Of a stretch of DNA of 64,000 bases, positions 1 to 8,675 are shown in pieces. Numbering within the stretch: position 1 is the stretch's first letter; each line of letters opens with the position of its first letter. The stretch is taken from positions 372,001 to 436,000 of the forward strand of contig NZ_JABBNT010000002.1 of NCBI RefSeq assembly GCF_012926505.1, given 5' to 3'. A program made the position numbers and the translations under genes. The notes beneath the pieces are model-generated. The model had not been told where the DNA came from and made no database searches. It saw only the letters and a list, made by a program, of their open reading frames with translations. This stretch comes from Pacificispira spongiicola (GTDB lineage: Bacteria > Pseudomonadota > Alphaproteobacteria > UBA8366 > Aestuariispiraceae).

Positions 1-1
1 G

Positions 2-307
2 GACGGTTATTGGCGCGTCGATCCGGAGCAGGAAGTTTCACCGGGCGTCTATCGCCTGCGGTTCGACGCCGTGCGGGACGCGTCGGTCATTGCGCGCCTG
101 GAAATACCGTTCAGCCGCGCCGCGCCCCTTGCGGATCTGGACCCGGATTCCTTTATTGTCGTGCAGCCCGGCAACAGCCTGTGGCGTATTGCCCGGCGGA
201 CATTGGGTACCGGCTTCAGCTATACTGAGATTTACGAGGCGAATAGCGACCAAATCCGCGATCCGGATCTGATTTATCCCGGTCAGGTCTTCGAGATACC
301 GAAATAG
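2..307 (+). CDS. LysM-domain protein, C-terminal part
   Basis: This is the end of a gene that begins before the window; the frame is open from base 2. The last ~50 residues form a LysM peptidoglycan-binding module: VVQPGNSLWRIARRTLG, then YTEIYEANSDQIRDPDLIYP and PGQVFEIP. The part before it (FDAVRDASVIARLEIPF) looks like a beta-rich Ig-like or carbohydrate-type segment. Many alphaproteobacteria carry a long periplasmic LysM protein of this kind, but its full domain layout cannot be seen. It ends 100 bases before psd. LysM is certain; the overall function is unknown. Confidence 0.85.
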   Translation, partial: DGYWRVDPEQEVSPGVYRLRFDAVRDASVIARLEIPFSRAAPLADLDPDSFIVVQPGNSLWRIARRTLGTGFSYTEIYEANSDQIRDPDLIYPGQVFEIPK

Positions 308-407
308 GCCGCAATGAACCGCCGCAGCGCCGAAGACCGGCGTCCCGGACCAAGCGCATGACTTGCGCCACCGGGAACGGGATCGTTAAACCGAGAGGAA
401 TTTACGG

Positions 408-1112
408 ATGAAAAGCGCCCTGGATACGGTCATCGTTCCGATACACCGGGAAGGCTATCCCTTTATCGTTTTGTTTGCCGTTTGCGGATTCGGCATCGGC
501 TTCCTGTGGGAGCCGCTGTGGGTGCTGGGTCTGATCCTGACCGCGTGGTGCGTCTATTTCTTCCGCGATCCGGATCGCGTCACCCCGACCCGACAGGGGT
601 TGGTCATCAGTCCTGCCGACGGCGTCGTGCAAAGCGTCGGCAAGGCGGAACCGCCGCCAGAACTGGAAATGCCGGCGAAGCCCGTTTGGCGCATCTGCGT
701 CTTCATGAACGTCTTCAACGTCCATGTGAACCGCGCACCGGTCGACGGCACGATCACAAAAATGGAATACCGCCCGGGCAAATTCCTCAACGCCTCCCTG
801 GACAAGGCCAGCACGGATAACGAGCGCCAGTGCTTCCGCATCGAAACACCGACGGGCAAGGAATTCGCGGTGGTGCAGATTGCAGGACTGGTTGCCCGAC
901 GCATCCTGGCTGATGTAGAACCCGGCGACGAGGTCCAGGCTGGACAGCGGATCGGCATGATCCGGTTCGGCAGCCGCGTCGATGTATATCTGCCACCGAA
1001 TGTCGTTCCCATGGTCTGCGAAGGGCAATTGGCGATTGCCGGTGAAACCGTCCTCGCCGATATGGGCGGGGTTAAGGGTAAGGAAGGCGTCCGCGAAGGC
1101 GCAACACGCTGA
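408..1112 (+). CDS. psd: Phosphatidylserine decarboxylase
   Basis: Converts phosphatidylserine to phosphatidylethanolamine at the inner membrane. At 234 residues it is the short (archaetidylserine-decarboxylase-like) form common in alphaproteobacteria. Residues 15-55 are hydrophobic, followed by the family signature SPADGVV near 68-74. The self-cleavage site that makes the pyruvoyl group is the Gly188-Ser189 pair in [11 protein letters not shown]. The start has AGAGGA a few bases upstream. pssA begins 17 bases after the stop, so the two consecutive steps of PE synthesis form one operon. Confidence 0.95.
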   Translation: MKSALDTVIVPIHREGYPFIVLFAVCGFGIGFLWEPLWVLGLILTAWCVYFFRDPDRVTPTRQGLVISPADGVVQSVGKAEPPPELEMPAKPVWRICVFMNVFNVHVNRAPVDGTITKMEYRPGKFLNASLDKASTDNERQCFRIETPTGKEFAVVQIAGLVARRILADVEPGDEVQAGQRIGMIRFGSRVDVYLPPNVVPMVCEGQLAIAGETVLADMGGVKGKEGVREGATR

Positions 1113-1128
1113 AAGCAGGCGAAATTAC

Positions 1129-2019
1129 ATGCTGAAACCGACTGCCAGAAAACGGCGCGCGCCGCGACTGAAAGGGATGACCGTCGCCCGGTTGATCCCG
1201 AACATGATCACCGTGGCGGCGACTTGCGCGGGATTGAGTGGTATTCGCTTCGCTCTCGATGGCCGTTGGGAAGTCGCGCTGGGCGCCATTCTGGTCGCCG
1301 CCGTTTTGGACGCCTTGGACGGCCGCATGGCGCGCCTGCTGCACGCGACCAGCGACTTCGGTGCGCAATTGGATTCGCTCAGCGATTTCGTCGCCTTCGG
1401 TGTTTCCCCCGCCCTGATCATGTGGCTTTGGGGGTTGGGCGACCTTGGCGGTCCGGGCTGGGGCATCGCCCTGTTCTTCGCTATGTGCTGCGGTTTGCGG
1501 CTGGCGCGGTTCAACAGCCGCCTGGATAAGCTGCCGCCCTATGCCTACAACTATTTTCAGGGCATTCCCGCCCCGGCGGGGGCCGCCGTGGCCATGATGC
1601 CCATGGCGCTCGGCTTCGTTCTGGGCGACACGGTCAGCATTCCGCCGCTCGCCTCCGGGATTTGGGTGGTGGCGATCGCGCTTCTGATGGTCAGCGAATT
1701 GCCGACCTATTCATTCAAGAAGTTCAAGCTGGCGCCGCGATGGGTCCTTCCCTTCATGGTGACGGTCGGATTGGCCTTGGCCGGTTTGTTCAGCGCACCC
1801 TGGGAAACGCTCAGTCTCGTCGGCGTCGTCTACCTGACCACACTGCCGATGTCGGTGCGTTCATTTTCGCGGTTGAAAGCGGAAGCAGAACGGCTGCAAA
1901 CGGACGAACCGTCTGTTGATGAGATGTCCGCGGATGAGGCGAAATCAGATGGCGGCACCGGCAAGGATGGCGATGCGGATAATACGTCCGCGTCGATCCA
2001 TCCGCTCCGCAATTCCTGA
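1129..2019 (+). CDS. pssA: CDP-diacylglycerol-serine O-phosphatidyltransferase
   Basis: Makes phosphatidylserine from CDP-diacylglycerol and serine, the step before Psd. The CDP-alcohol phosphotransferase signature is complete: D64-G65, A68-R69, G78, D82 and D86 in DALDGRMARLLHATSDFG and DSLSD. About eight hydrophobic segments follow. The frame is open upstream into psd, but the ATG at 1129 lies after the psd stop and is followed by a basic N-terminus typical of the family. The C-terminal ~45 residues are acidic and of low complexity (DEPSVDEMSADEAKSDGG) and probably disordered. Co-transcribed with psd. Confidence 0.95.
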   Translation: MLKPTARKRRAPRLKGMTVARLIPNMITVAATCAGLSGIRFALDGRWEVALGAILVAAVLDALDGRMARLLHATSDFGAQLDSLSDFVAFGVSPALIMWLWGLGDLGGPGWGIALFFAMCCGLRLARFNSRLDKLPPYAYNYFQGIPAPAGAAVAMMPMALGFVLGDTVSIPPLASGIWVVAIALLMVSELPTYSFKKFKLAPRWVLPFMVTVGLALAGLFSAPWETLSLVGVVYLTTLPMSVRSFSRLKAEAERLQTDEPSVDEMSADEAKSDGGTGKDGDADNTSASIHPLRNS

Positions 2020-2054
2020 CATCGGAACTCGCGCGATTAACCCGGATTCGCGGT

Positions 2055-2339
2055 TTACCGTGGCAAACACTGGTAAGTGACACGGTTCTTTTTGCTAATC
2101 GGGCAATTGTTGAACAGTGTGTCGTCATCCAAAACGGACACCCGCCGCGTTTCTTCCGGACACGCTTCCATCGCCATGGATGCCAGTTCTTCGCGGGTTG
2201 TCGTTTTCGACGAATAGCAGAAGGCAACAACCTCATAATCCGACGTTGCGGGCATGTCGCTGTCGGTTAGCGACGGCTTTTCCGCACAGGCCGCGAGTAG
2301 GCCAGCAACGGCGAGCGCCAAAATAGAGCGTGTCTTCAT
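2055..2339 (-). CDS. Small lipoprotein of unknown function
   Basis: Encodes 94 residues with a lipoprotein signal: MKTRSILALAVAGLLAACAE, where the lipobox Cys is residue 18. The mature part has three more cysteines (FCYS, EACPE, NNCPI) and ends YQCLPR, so disulfides in the periplasm are possible. A second ATG lies directly upstream (2342). The Shine-Dalgarno is weak. The gene lies just downstream of the VWA gene (62-base gap) on the same strand and could share its transcript. The function is not recognised. Confidence 0.7.
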   Translation of the reverse strand: MKTRSILALAVAGLLAACAEKPSLTDSDMPATSDYEVVAFCYSSKTTTREELASMAMEACPEETRRVSVLDDDTLFNNCPISKKNRVTYQCLPR

Positions 2340-2400
2340 CATGCGGCGTTTATTACATGCTTCATGAGTACTGACCAGCGGCCAAATATCCTGATTTCCA

Positions 2401-3576
2401 TCACGCCAAGGCCCGCATTGCATCATCCAACCCCTGCACCGTCATCGGGAACATGCGGTCTTCCAACTGATCCCGGACGAGCTTGATCGACTGATAATAG
2501 CCCCAGCGTTCTTGCGGTTGCGGATTCAGCCAGATGACATTGTCGAAATGGTCCAGAATCCGCTGCATCCAGACCTGCCCGGATTCGTCGTTCCAGTGTT
2601 CCACACTGCCGCCGGGATAGACGATTTCATAGGGCGACATGGTCGCGTCGCCAACGAAAACGACCTTGTAGTCTTTCGAATAGGTACGCAGAAAATCCCA
2701 AGTCGAAACCCGGCTTTGGTACCGGTTGCGCATATCCGAAAACAGGTTTTCGTAAAGGTAGTTGTGGAAGTAGAGCGAGACGAGATGCTTGAATTCCGTC
2801 TCCATCGCGTCGAACAGTTTCTTACTGTCCAGGATGTGATCGTCCATGCTGCCGCCGACATCGTATAGCGCGATGATCTTAACCGCGTTATGCTTTTCCC
2901 GCTGCCATTGAATATCGACATAGCCGCCGTTATCCGCCGTCTTGCGGATCGTATTGCCGAGGTCGAGTTCAAAACGGGACCCGGTTCGCGCAAAGCGCCG
3001 CAACCGTCGCAGGGCGACCTTCATATTCCGGTTCGATAGCGGTTCGTCGGTATCGAGATTCTTGAATTCGCGTTTGTCCCAAACCTTCACGGCCCGGCGG
3101 TGGCGGCTTTCTTCCTGACCAATCCGCACCCCTTCCGGGTTATAGCCGTAAGCGCCGAACGGACTGGTACCCGCCGTCCCGATCCATTTGCTGCCGCCTT
3201 GATGTCGCTTTTCCTGTTCGGCAAGCCGTTGCTTCAAGGTTTCCATCAACTTCTCGAAGCCGCCCAAGGCCTCGACCATTGCCTTTTCTTCGTCCGACAG
3301 ATGCTTTTCCGCCAATTTCATCAGCCATTCTGTCGGAAGATCGACGGCGGCGACGCCCGCTTCCCCCAATACACCTTTAAATACTTCGGAAAAGACGCGG
3401 TCGAACCGGTCCAGGTACCGTTCATCCTTCACGAGAGCCGTCCGAGCGAAGTAATAAAACTGTTCCGTATCCCGGCCGCAAACGTCCTTCGAAAGGCCTT
3501 CAACGACGCTTAGATATTCGCGAAGGGATACCGGAACACCCGCCGCCTTCAATTTGAAGAATAAGGTCGGAAACAT
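2401..3576 (-). CDS. CoxE-like VWA domain protein
   Basis: About 391 residues. The N-terminal half (FFKLKAAGVPVSLREYLSVV onward) is the conserved helical part of the CoxE/YehP-like family; the C-terminal half is a von Willebrand A domain. The metal site reads ALYDVGGSMDDH, so the first serine of the usual DxSxS is glycine, a variant known in this family. The ATG at 3576 is chosen because GGAG sits 6 bases before it; an ATG four codons upstream is possible. CoxE-type proteins usually work with a MoxR-type AAA+ ATPase as a metal-insertion chaperone pair. No such ATPase is in the neighbourhood. Confidence 0.85.
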   Translation of the reverse strand: MFPTLFFKLKAAGVPVSLREYLSVVEGLSKDVCGRDTEQFYYFARTALVKDERYLDRFDRVFSEVFKGVLGEAGVAAVDLPTEWLMKLAEKHLSDEEKAMVEALGGFEKLMETLKQRLAEQEKRHQGGSKWIGTAGTSPFGAYGYNPEGVRIGQEESRHRRAVKVWDKREFKNLDTDEPLSNRNMKVALRRLRRFARTGSRFELDLGNTIRKTADNGGYVDIQWQREKHNAVKIIALYDVGGSMDDHILDSKKLFDAMETEFKHLVSLYFHNYLYENLFSDMRNRYQSRVSTWDFLRTYSKDYKVVFVGDATMSPYEIVYPGGSVEHWNDESGQVWMQRILDHFDNVIWLNPQPQERWGYYQSIKLVRDQLEDRMFPMTVQGLDDAMRALA

Positions 3577-3822
3577 GCTGCACTCCATCTACCGAGGTCA
3601 TTTTATCTCCACGGGACCGGAATACTCAAAAATATTCGTGGGTTATTCCGAAATATTCCGCATTTGGCATTCTTGTTAGGGGAATCGCAGTATCGTATAT
3701 TGTTTGGGAATGCTTGTTCCCGGCAGGGTGGAAGAAATCCGAATGCCGGGTGAAGCGGGAGGGGCTGACGCAGCGGAACCGGGCCGAGCGCACGGGCCGT
3801 CGCCCATATATAGGAATGCGGG
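3577..3822. promoter_or_regulatory. Divergent intergenic region with repeated TATTCCG boxes
   Basis: This AT-rich gap lies between the divergent VWA and DUF2336 genes. It holds CGGAATA at 3618-3624 and TATTCCG at 3644-3650 and 3654-3660, giving one inverted and one direct repeat of the same heptamer close to the VWA start. This could be an operator or a hairpin in the minus-strand leader. Nothing identifies the factor. Confidence 0.35.
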
Positions 3823-4929
3823 ATGCGTAACATTCCGATGGATCAACTGGTCGACGTCGCGCGCAGTACGCGGCGTGAGGATCGTTCCGCCCTGGCGGAG
3901 GCGATTGGCGATCTGTGCCTCAAAATGGGGCGAACCCTCTCCAAGTCCGAAAAATCGCTGGCTTATGACATCATCACCGCACTGATCCGCGATGTCGAAG
4001 CGCAGGTTCGCGCGGCCCTGTCCGAACAATTGGCGGAACAGAGCGACGCGCCGAAGGATTTGATCCTGAAAATGGCGAATGACGTGATCGAGGTCGCCCG
4101 CCCCGTCCTTGTCCGCAGCGTCGTCTTGCAGGACAGCGATCTGGTGAACCTGATCCTGTCGAAAGCGGAATCACATCAGATGGCGATCGCGCAGCGCGAG
4201 GAACTGTCGGCGCAGGTTACGGACAAGCTTGTCGCGACGGAAAACTCCTCCGTCATTCAGGCGGCCCTGCTGAACGACGGCGCCAAATTTTCCGAACGGA
4301 CGATGGAGCATTTGGTGAATCTGTCCCGCGAGGACCAGACGATCCAGGAACCGCTGGTTAAACGCGACGAACTGACGGTCGATCAGGCGCGGCGCATGTA
4401 CGAATTCGTCGGCTTTTCCATGCGCAAGGCACTGTCCGAACGTGTGGAAAAAAATGGCGAGTCGATCAAAATCGACATGGACAAGGTCGTCGACCAAGCC
4501 GTCGCGGACGCACTGGGTCAGAACGACTTCCTGTCGCCGCTCGATCAACCGGACGCCTATTCCGGGTTGGGCGGGTTCGGTTTCAAGCCCCATCCGCGCC
4601 TTTTGGTCGGCGCCTTGGAACAGAACGATCTGTTCAAATTCGAGGAACTGTTCCAGGAACTGACGGACCTGACCGAACAGGGCGCCACCCGCGTCCTTTA
4701 CGATTCCGGACCGGAAGCCATCGCCATCGCCTGTAAGGCAACCGGGTTCGACCGCAAGAATTTCGCGGACCTTCTGGCCTATCTACAGGGTGGTGGTGAG
4801 CCGGAGAAGTACCGCCAAACCTCCGCCTATCTGAAGATCGTGGATTATTTCGAACGGATCGACCGGGCCGGGGCGGAACGTGTTCTGGCGGCGTGGCGCC
4901 GGGCGCCGGACGATAGCTGGAACCGCTGA
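3823..4929 (+). CDS. DUF2336 domain protein
   Basis: A 368-residue all-helical protein that matches the alphaproteobacterial DUF2336 family. The N-terminus (MDQLVDVARS, EDRSALAEAIGDL, then ALIRDVEAQVRAALSEQLAE) is built of HEAT-like helical repeats. There is no signal peptide or membrane segment, so it should be cytoplasmic. AGGA lies 7 bases before the chosen ATG; a second ATG five codons later is possible. Members are often found near regulators, but the biochemical role of the family is not settled. Confidence 0.85.
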   Translation: MRNIPMDQLVDVARSTRREDRSALAEAIGDLCLKMGRTLSKSEKSLAYDIITALIRDVEAQVRAALSEQLAEQSDAPKDLILKMANDVIEVARPVLVRSVVLQDSDLVNLILSKAESHQMAIAQREELSAQVTDKLVATENSSVIQAALLNDGAKFSERTMEHLVNLSREDQTIQEPLVKRDELTVDQARRMYEFVGFSMRKALSERVEKNGESIKIDMDKVVDQAVADALGQNDFLSPLDQPDAYSGLGGFGFKPHPRLLVGALEQNDLFKFEELFQELTDLTEQGATRVLYDSGPEAIAIACKATGFDRKNFADLLAYLQGGGEPEKYRQTSAYLKIVDYFERIDRAGAERVLAAWRRAPDDSWNR

Positions 4930-4960
4930 TCCGGGGGGAACCGGCCGGACTTACATCCGC

Positions 4961-5332
4961 CTATTCCGAATCGCCGCTGCGCTTACACAGTCCCTGAAGG
5001 AATGCCCCGGCGTCGATAGACAGCGACTTGTGATAGATATCGCCCATCACCCGCGCGCTGGCCGCCAGGTAAACCGACTCACCATGAATTTCGCCGTTCA
5101 CGGTTCCGGCGACACGGATAATGTCTCCTGAAATCGTACCGTTAACCGTGGCGGACGGCCCGATCGTCACGCTGCGGGTGCGCAGATCGCCGTCGACGAC
5201 GCCATCCACTTGCGCGTCCCCCTGGGTTTCCAGATCACCCTGAATATGCATATCGGCGGCAATGATCGACGGTGGCGTGGGTTTCTGTGCCGCCGTCGCG
5301 CGCGCCGTCGGCGCCTTAGATTTTGTGAACAT
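4961..5332 (-). CDS. Bactofilin-family cytoskeletal protein
   Basis: 123 residues with a short proline/alanine-rich N-terminus and a right-handed beta-helix core of repeated hydrophobic/glycine steps (ADMHIQGDLETQGDAQVDG, then RSVTIGPSATVNGTISGD). Bactofilins polymerise without nucleotide and place cell-wall enzymes. The start at 5332 lies 17 bases inside the end of the M23 peptidase gene, so the two are translationally coupled. The pair is likely a local peptidoglycan-shaping unit, as in other bacteria where a bactofilin partners an M23 enzyme. Confidence 0.92.
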   Translation of the reverse strand: MFTKSKAPTARATAAQKPTPPSIIAADMHIQGDLETQGDAQVDGVVDGDLRTRSVTIGPSATVNGTISGDIIRVAGTVNGEIHGESVYLAASARVMGDIYHKSLSIDAGAFLQGLCKRSGDSE

Positions 5333-7355
5333 GGCGTCCCGCTTCGATAAAGGCTTCAGGATCCTTGTGGGCTCCGCCGATCTTGATTTCGTAATGGACA
5401 TGCGGACCGGTACTGCGGCCCGTGCTGCCGAGGGTACCCACCACCGCGCGATGCTCAACCGTATCACCGACCTTCACCTTGATGCGCTTCAGATGCGCAT
5501 AGACTGTACGGATGCCGCAGCCGTGATCGATTTCCACCATGAACCCATATCCCGCATTGCGTCCGGCAAAAGTCACCTTGCCGGGCGCTGTTGCGTGCAC
5601 ACGGATACCGGCCCAACCGCCGATATCGATCCCGCTATGCATCGCCAGCTGTCCGGTGATCGGGTCCTTGCGCTGCCCGAAGGGCGAGGTCAGTTGGTAA
5701 TTATCCACCGGGGAAATCAGCGGTACGCAGCGCATAACCTCATTCAGCGCCGACATGCGCATCAGACGGCTTTGCAGGATCGCGATACTGTCCGCCAATT
5801 CGCTGGCGTCCTGAGACACAGACAACCCGCCGACATCCGTATCCAGCGACGCGACCTCTATGCCTTTAGGAGATCCGGCGGCCGGCGCGATATCGCCCAA
5901 AGACGCCTCGTCGACGACTTCCAGCGGGCCGCCCATGCCGACCTCGAAGCCGGATTCGCTCAATAGCTGATCCACATCGACGCCCGCCATCCGCAGCAAC
6001 GCTTCGTTCCGCGAAATACCCAGATCCGCCTGTTCGGTCAGGCGTTCGATCAAAACATGCTGGTCTTCCTGAATCCCCGCCACCGTTTCCAGCAACTCGC
6101 GGGTCAGGTTTACCTTTTCTTCCGGGTCCGCAACCTTGTCCAGGCGCGTCGGGGAATCGCCCGCGACCTGCGCCAGACCGACGACGACCTCGCCAATCGC
6201 GGTTTCCATATCGGCGGCGTTGTTGCGGGCGGACCGCAGTTCCCCAGCCAGTTCGCCGATCTGCGTTTCCAGCGCCTGCAGGGCCCCGGCATCGTCGTCG
6301 GTACCGATATTGGCGTCGTCCGTCAGTTCCGCCAACTGCGATACGACACCGGCCAACCGTTCGCGGGTCTTATCCGTCGCCGCCTGATGCAGGGACAGTT
6401 CCGCCTCCACCGTTTGCAGGTCGGAGGTCAGGGCCTCGCGCTCCCCCGCCATGGCGACACGTTCGGATTCCAGCGATTGCAGGCTTTCCGTCAACTGCGC
6501 GACGTTTTCCGCCAAACGCTCGCTGCGCGTTTCCGCTTGGTTGAGGCCGAATTCCAACGTTGCGACCTGATGCGACAGGCGATCGCGCGTATCGTCCAAA
6601 TCGGAGACCCGAGAGCGTTCCTCGGAAAGAGCGGCGACCGTGAATTCCAATTCCGATTCCAGGGAATCGATTTTCTGGGTCGCGCTGGACAATTCATCTT
6701 CGAAAGTGTTCGCCTTGCCGCTCCAGTGGTCGCGCTCCGCGGTCAGGGAGGAAACAAGCCGCTCCTGACGGTCCAGCAGGGCATCGCGCTTGCCGACATC
6801 GGCGCTCAACGACGCGACCTGGGCATAGGCCGCTTTCAGATCGGTTTCCAGGGCGGCGATTTTTTCGTGCAGGGCATCGCGGCTTTGAATGATGCGGCGG
6901 CGGTCGGCTTCGGTGACATCCAGGTCGCGGCTGATCCGGTCGAACGCGCCCTCGATCCCCTTGGTGATGCTTTCAAGCTCGGCGGCTTCCAGACCGGGCG
7001 CGATTGCCGGATTGCCCTCGCCAGAAGCGACGAGTTGACGCGCCAGATCGCCCAATTTCTGTTGATAGCCGGAAAACTCGGTACGCAACCGCTCATAGGC
7101 GATGCGGGCTTCCACGATTTCGGCTTGCTTACCTTCCAGGCGGGTTTCCTGCCAATAGGCGAATCCGTTCGCCCCGGCCAGCCACAGCGTAACGGCGGCA
7201 ATGGCACCGGCCATAACCATTTGCGGCATCGGGCGAAGCTTCAGATAGCGTATCGCACCTTCGGACCGCAGGATGATTTCCCGCTCCCGGAAGGCGTGTT
7301 TGAATTTCGCTTTAAACCCGCTGCGCGCCCGCGACTCAGTGCCGAACCCCGTCAT
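5316..7355 (-). CDS. Membrane-anchored coiled-coil M23 (LytM) metallopeptidase
   Basis: 679 residues. A cytoplasmic basic N-terminus is followed by one membrane segment near residues 47-68, then a very long coiled coil (~70-410, rich in E/L/A/R heptads), a linker and a C-terminal LytM domain. The zinc and catalytic residues are present: HSGID (His ~573, Asp ~577), YAHL (His ~621) and PHVHYE (His ~654). It is therefore predicted to be an active peptidoglycan endopeptidase, unlike degenerate EnvC/NlpD activators. The bactofilin gene follows with an overlap, which suggests positioning by the filament. Confidence 0.93.
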   Translation of the reverse strand: MTGFGTESRARSGFKAKFKHAFREREIILRSEGAIRYLKLRPMPQMVMAGAIAAVTLWLAGANGFAYWQETRLEGKQAEIVEARIAYERLRTEFSGYQQKLGDLARQLVASGEGNPAIAPGLEAAELESITKGIEGAFDRISRDLDVTEADRRRIIQSRDALHEKIAALETDLKAAYAQVASLSADVGKRDALLDRQERLVSSLTAERDHWSGKANTFEDELSSATQKIDSLESELEFTVAALSEERSRVSDLDDTRDRLSHQVATLEFGLNQAETRSERLAENVAQLTESLQSLESERVAMAGEREALTSDLQTVEAELSLHQAATDKTRERLAGVVSQLAELTDDANIGTDDDAGALQALETQIGELAGELRSARNNAADMETAIGEVVVGLAQVAGDSPTRLDKVADPEEKVNLTRELLETVAGIQEDQHVLIERLTEQADLGISRNEALLRMAGVDVDQLLSESGFEVGMGGPLEVVDEASLGDIAPAAGSPKGIEVASLDTDVGGLSVSQDASELADSIAILQSRLMRMSALNEVMRCVPLISPVDNYQLTSPFGQRKDPITGQLAMHSGIDIGGWAGIRVHATAPGKVTFAGRNAGYGFMVEIDHGCGIRTVYAHLKRIKVKVGDTVEHRAVVGTLGSTGRSTGPHVHYEIKIGGAHKDPEAFIEAGRHVHKI

Positions 7356-7559
7356 CCCTACCTTGTGCTTCCCTGCCCGAAACCTCTCTTTAAGTCGGCA
7401 GCCGTTCTTGGCCAGCCAACTCGCCCCCGTTCAGATTTTTAGATCGAACTCTCTCCGGCCCCTTCTGGGTCCATCCTTAATACCGGATCGGCACGCGTCA
7501 TGCGAGTCTGGAATCGCAATGGTCGCGGCATGGCAGGAGGACACGCGACGATTCAACCC

Positions 7560-8507
7560 TCAGTCGAAATTTTTGCCCGGCGGCATATCCTTCAACGTGT
7601 CCAGAAGCCAGGTGCGGAATTTCACGATTCTCGGCTCGTTCCGCCGCTCGCGCGGACAGACGAAATACCATGGCGCCCGGTTCGGCACCTTCACGTCGAA
7701 GGGCGCGATCAGTCGTCCCTTTTCCATATCATCCGCCACCAGCACCTGGGTGGCCAGGGAAACACCGCCGCCGGACGCCGCCTCCTCCAAAGCCAGAAGA
7801 TAACTGTCGAACCGCGCACCGCTGGACGAATCGGGCGACAGGTCGGTGACCCCCGCCGCCGCCAGCCAATCCGGCCAATCATGCTTCGCCGGATAAACAT
7901 GCAATAGACGATGATGGTGCAGGTCTTCCGGCTTTTTCAACGCGGGGCCGGATTCCAACAATTTCGGTGCGCAGACAGGGAACAGATGAGCCTTACCCAG
8001 CGGCGTATAGTCCAGATCGGTGGTTTTGTGTTCGACCAACAAGATCGCCGCGTCTACCTCCCCCCGTACGAAATCCCAATCGGTGTAGGAGGTCGCCAGC
8101 GCGATCTGAACTTCCGGATAGGCGGCGGAAAATTCGTGCAGGCGCGGCAACAGCCATTTCACGGCGAGCGTCACATAAATCTGGATCGTCAAAGGCCCGG
8201 CATTCTGGCGGCGGCGCAGCATATCCGTTCCGGCGACGATGCCGTCGAAGGCCTCCCGCAGGATCGGGAACAGGATACGGCCTTCCTCCGTCAGACGCAC
8301 GGCGCGGCTACCGCGCGAAAAAAGCGGCACGCCCAGATGCTCTTCCAGCGCTTTTACCTGATGGCTGATGGCGGAATGGGTTACATTCAATTCGTCCGCC
8401 GCCGCGCGAAAGCTGCCATAGCGAGCCGCCGCCTCGAAGGCACGCAGCGCGCTCAATGACGGCAGGCGCCTGCGCCGTGCGATGCTTTCATTAGTTTCAC
8501 TCACCAT
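7560..8507 (-). CDS. LysR-family regulator, GcvA-like
   Basis: 315 residues. The N-terminal winged HTH (PSLSALRAFEAAARYGSF, then ELNVTHSAISHQVKALEEHL) is followed by a substrate-binding domain, with the wording typical of the GcvA subgroup. It is divergent from the MttB-like methyltransferase gene, the classic LysR layout, so it probably controls that gene in response to a methylated amine or a product. Glycine-cleavage control itself is not implied, since no gcv genes are near. Confidence 0.9.
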   Translation of the reverse strand: MVSETNESIARRRRLPSLSALRAFEAAARYGSFRAAADELNVTHSAISHQVKALEEHLGVPLFSRGSRAVRLTEEGRILFPILREAFDGIVAGTDMLRRRQNAGPLTIQIYVTLAVKWLLPRLHEFSAAYPEVQIALATSYTDWDFVRGEVDAAILLVEHKTTDLDYTPLGKAHLFPVCAPKLLESGPALKKPEDLHHHRLLHVYPAKHDWPDWLAAAGVTDLSPDSSSGARFDSYLLALEEAASGGGVSLATQVLVADDMEKGRLIAPFDVKVPNRAPWYFVCPRERRNEPRIVKFRTWLLDTLKDMPPGKNFD

Positions 8508-8542
8508 TGCCCTAATATTCCCTATATTTTTCGCGGTGCAGC

Positions 8543-8562
8543 ATTATTTAACATGAATTAAT
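8543..8562. promoter_or_regulatory. Candidate LysR-type operator
   Basis: The divergent gap contains an AT-rich imperfect palindrome, ATTATTTAAC followed by ATGAATTAAT, with the T-N11-A form expected of LysR sites. It lies 36 bases before the regulator start and 114 bases before the methyltransferase start. The assignment rests on form and position only. Confidence 0.35.
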
Positions 8563-8675
8563 CTGACCGTTATTTGAAATAATCGCGTTTGTCGAGACAG
8601 CCGTTTACGCGCAAGACTTCCCAAAACTATTCGACCGCACCGGACCGGTAGTGGCCATGGGAGAAGGAATGCCGC

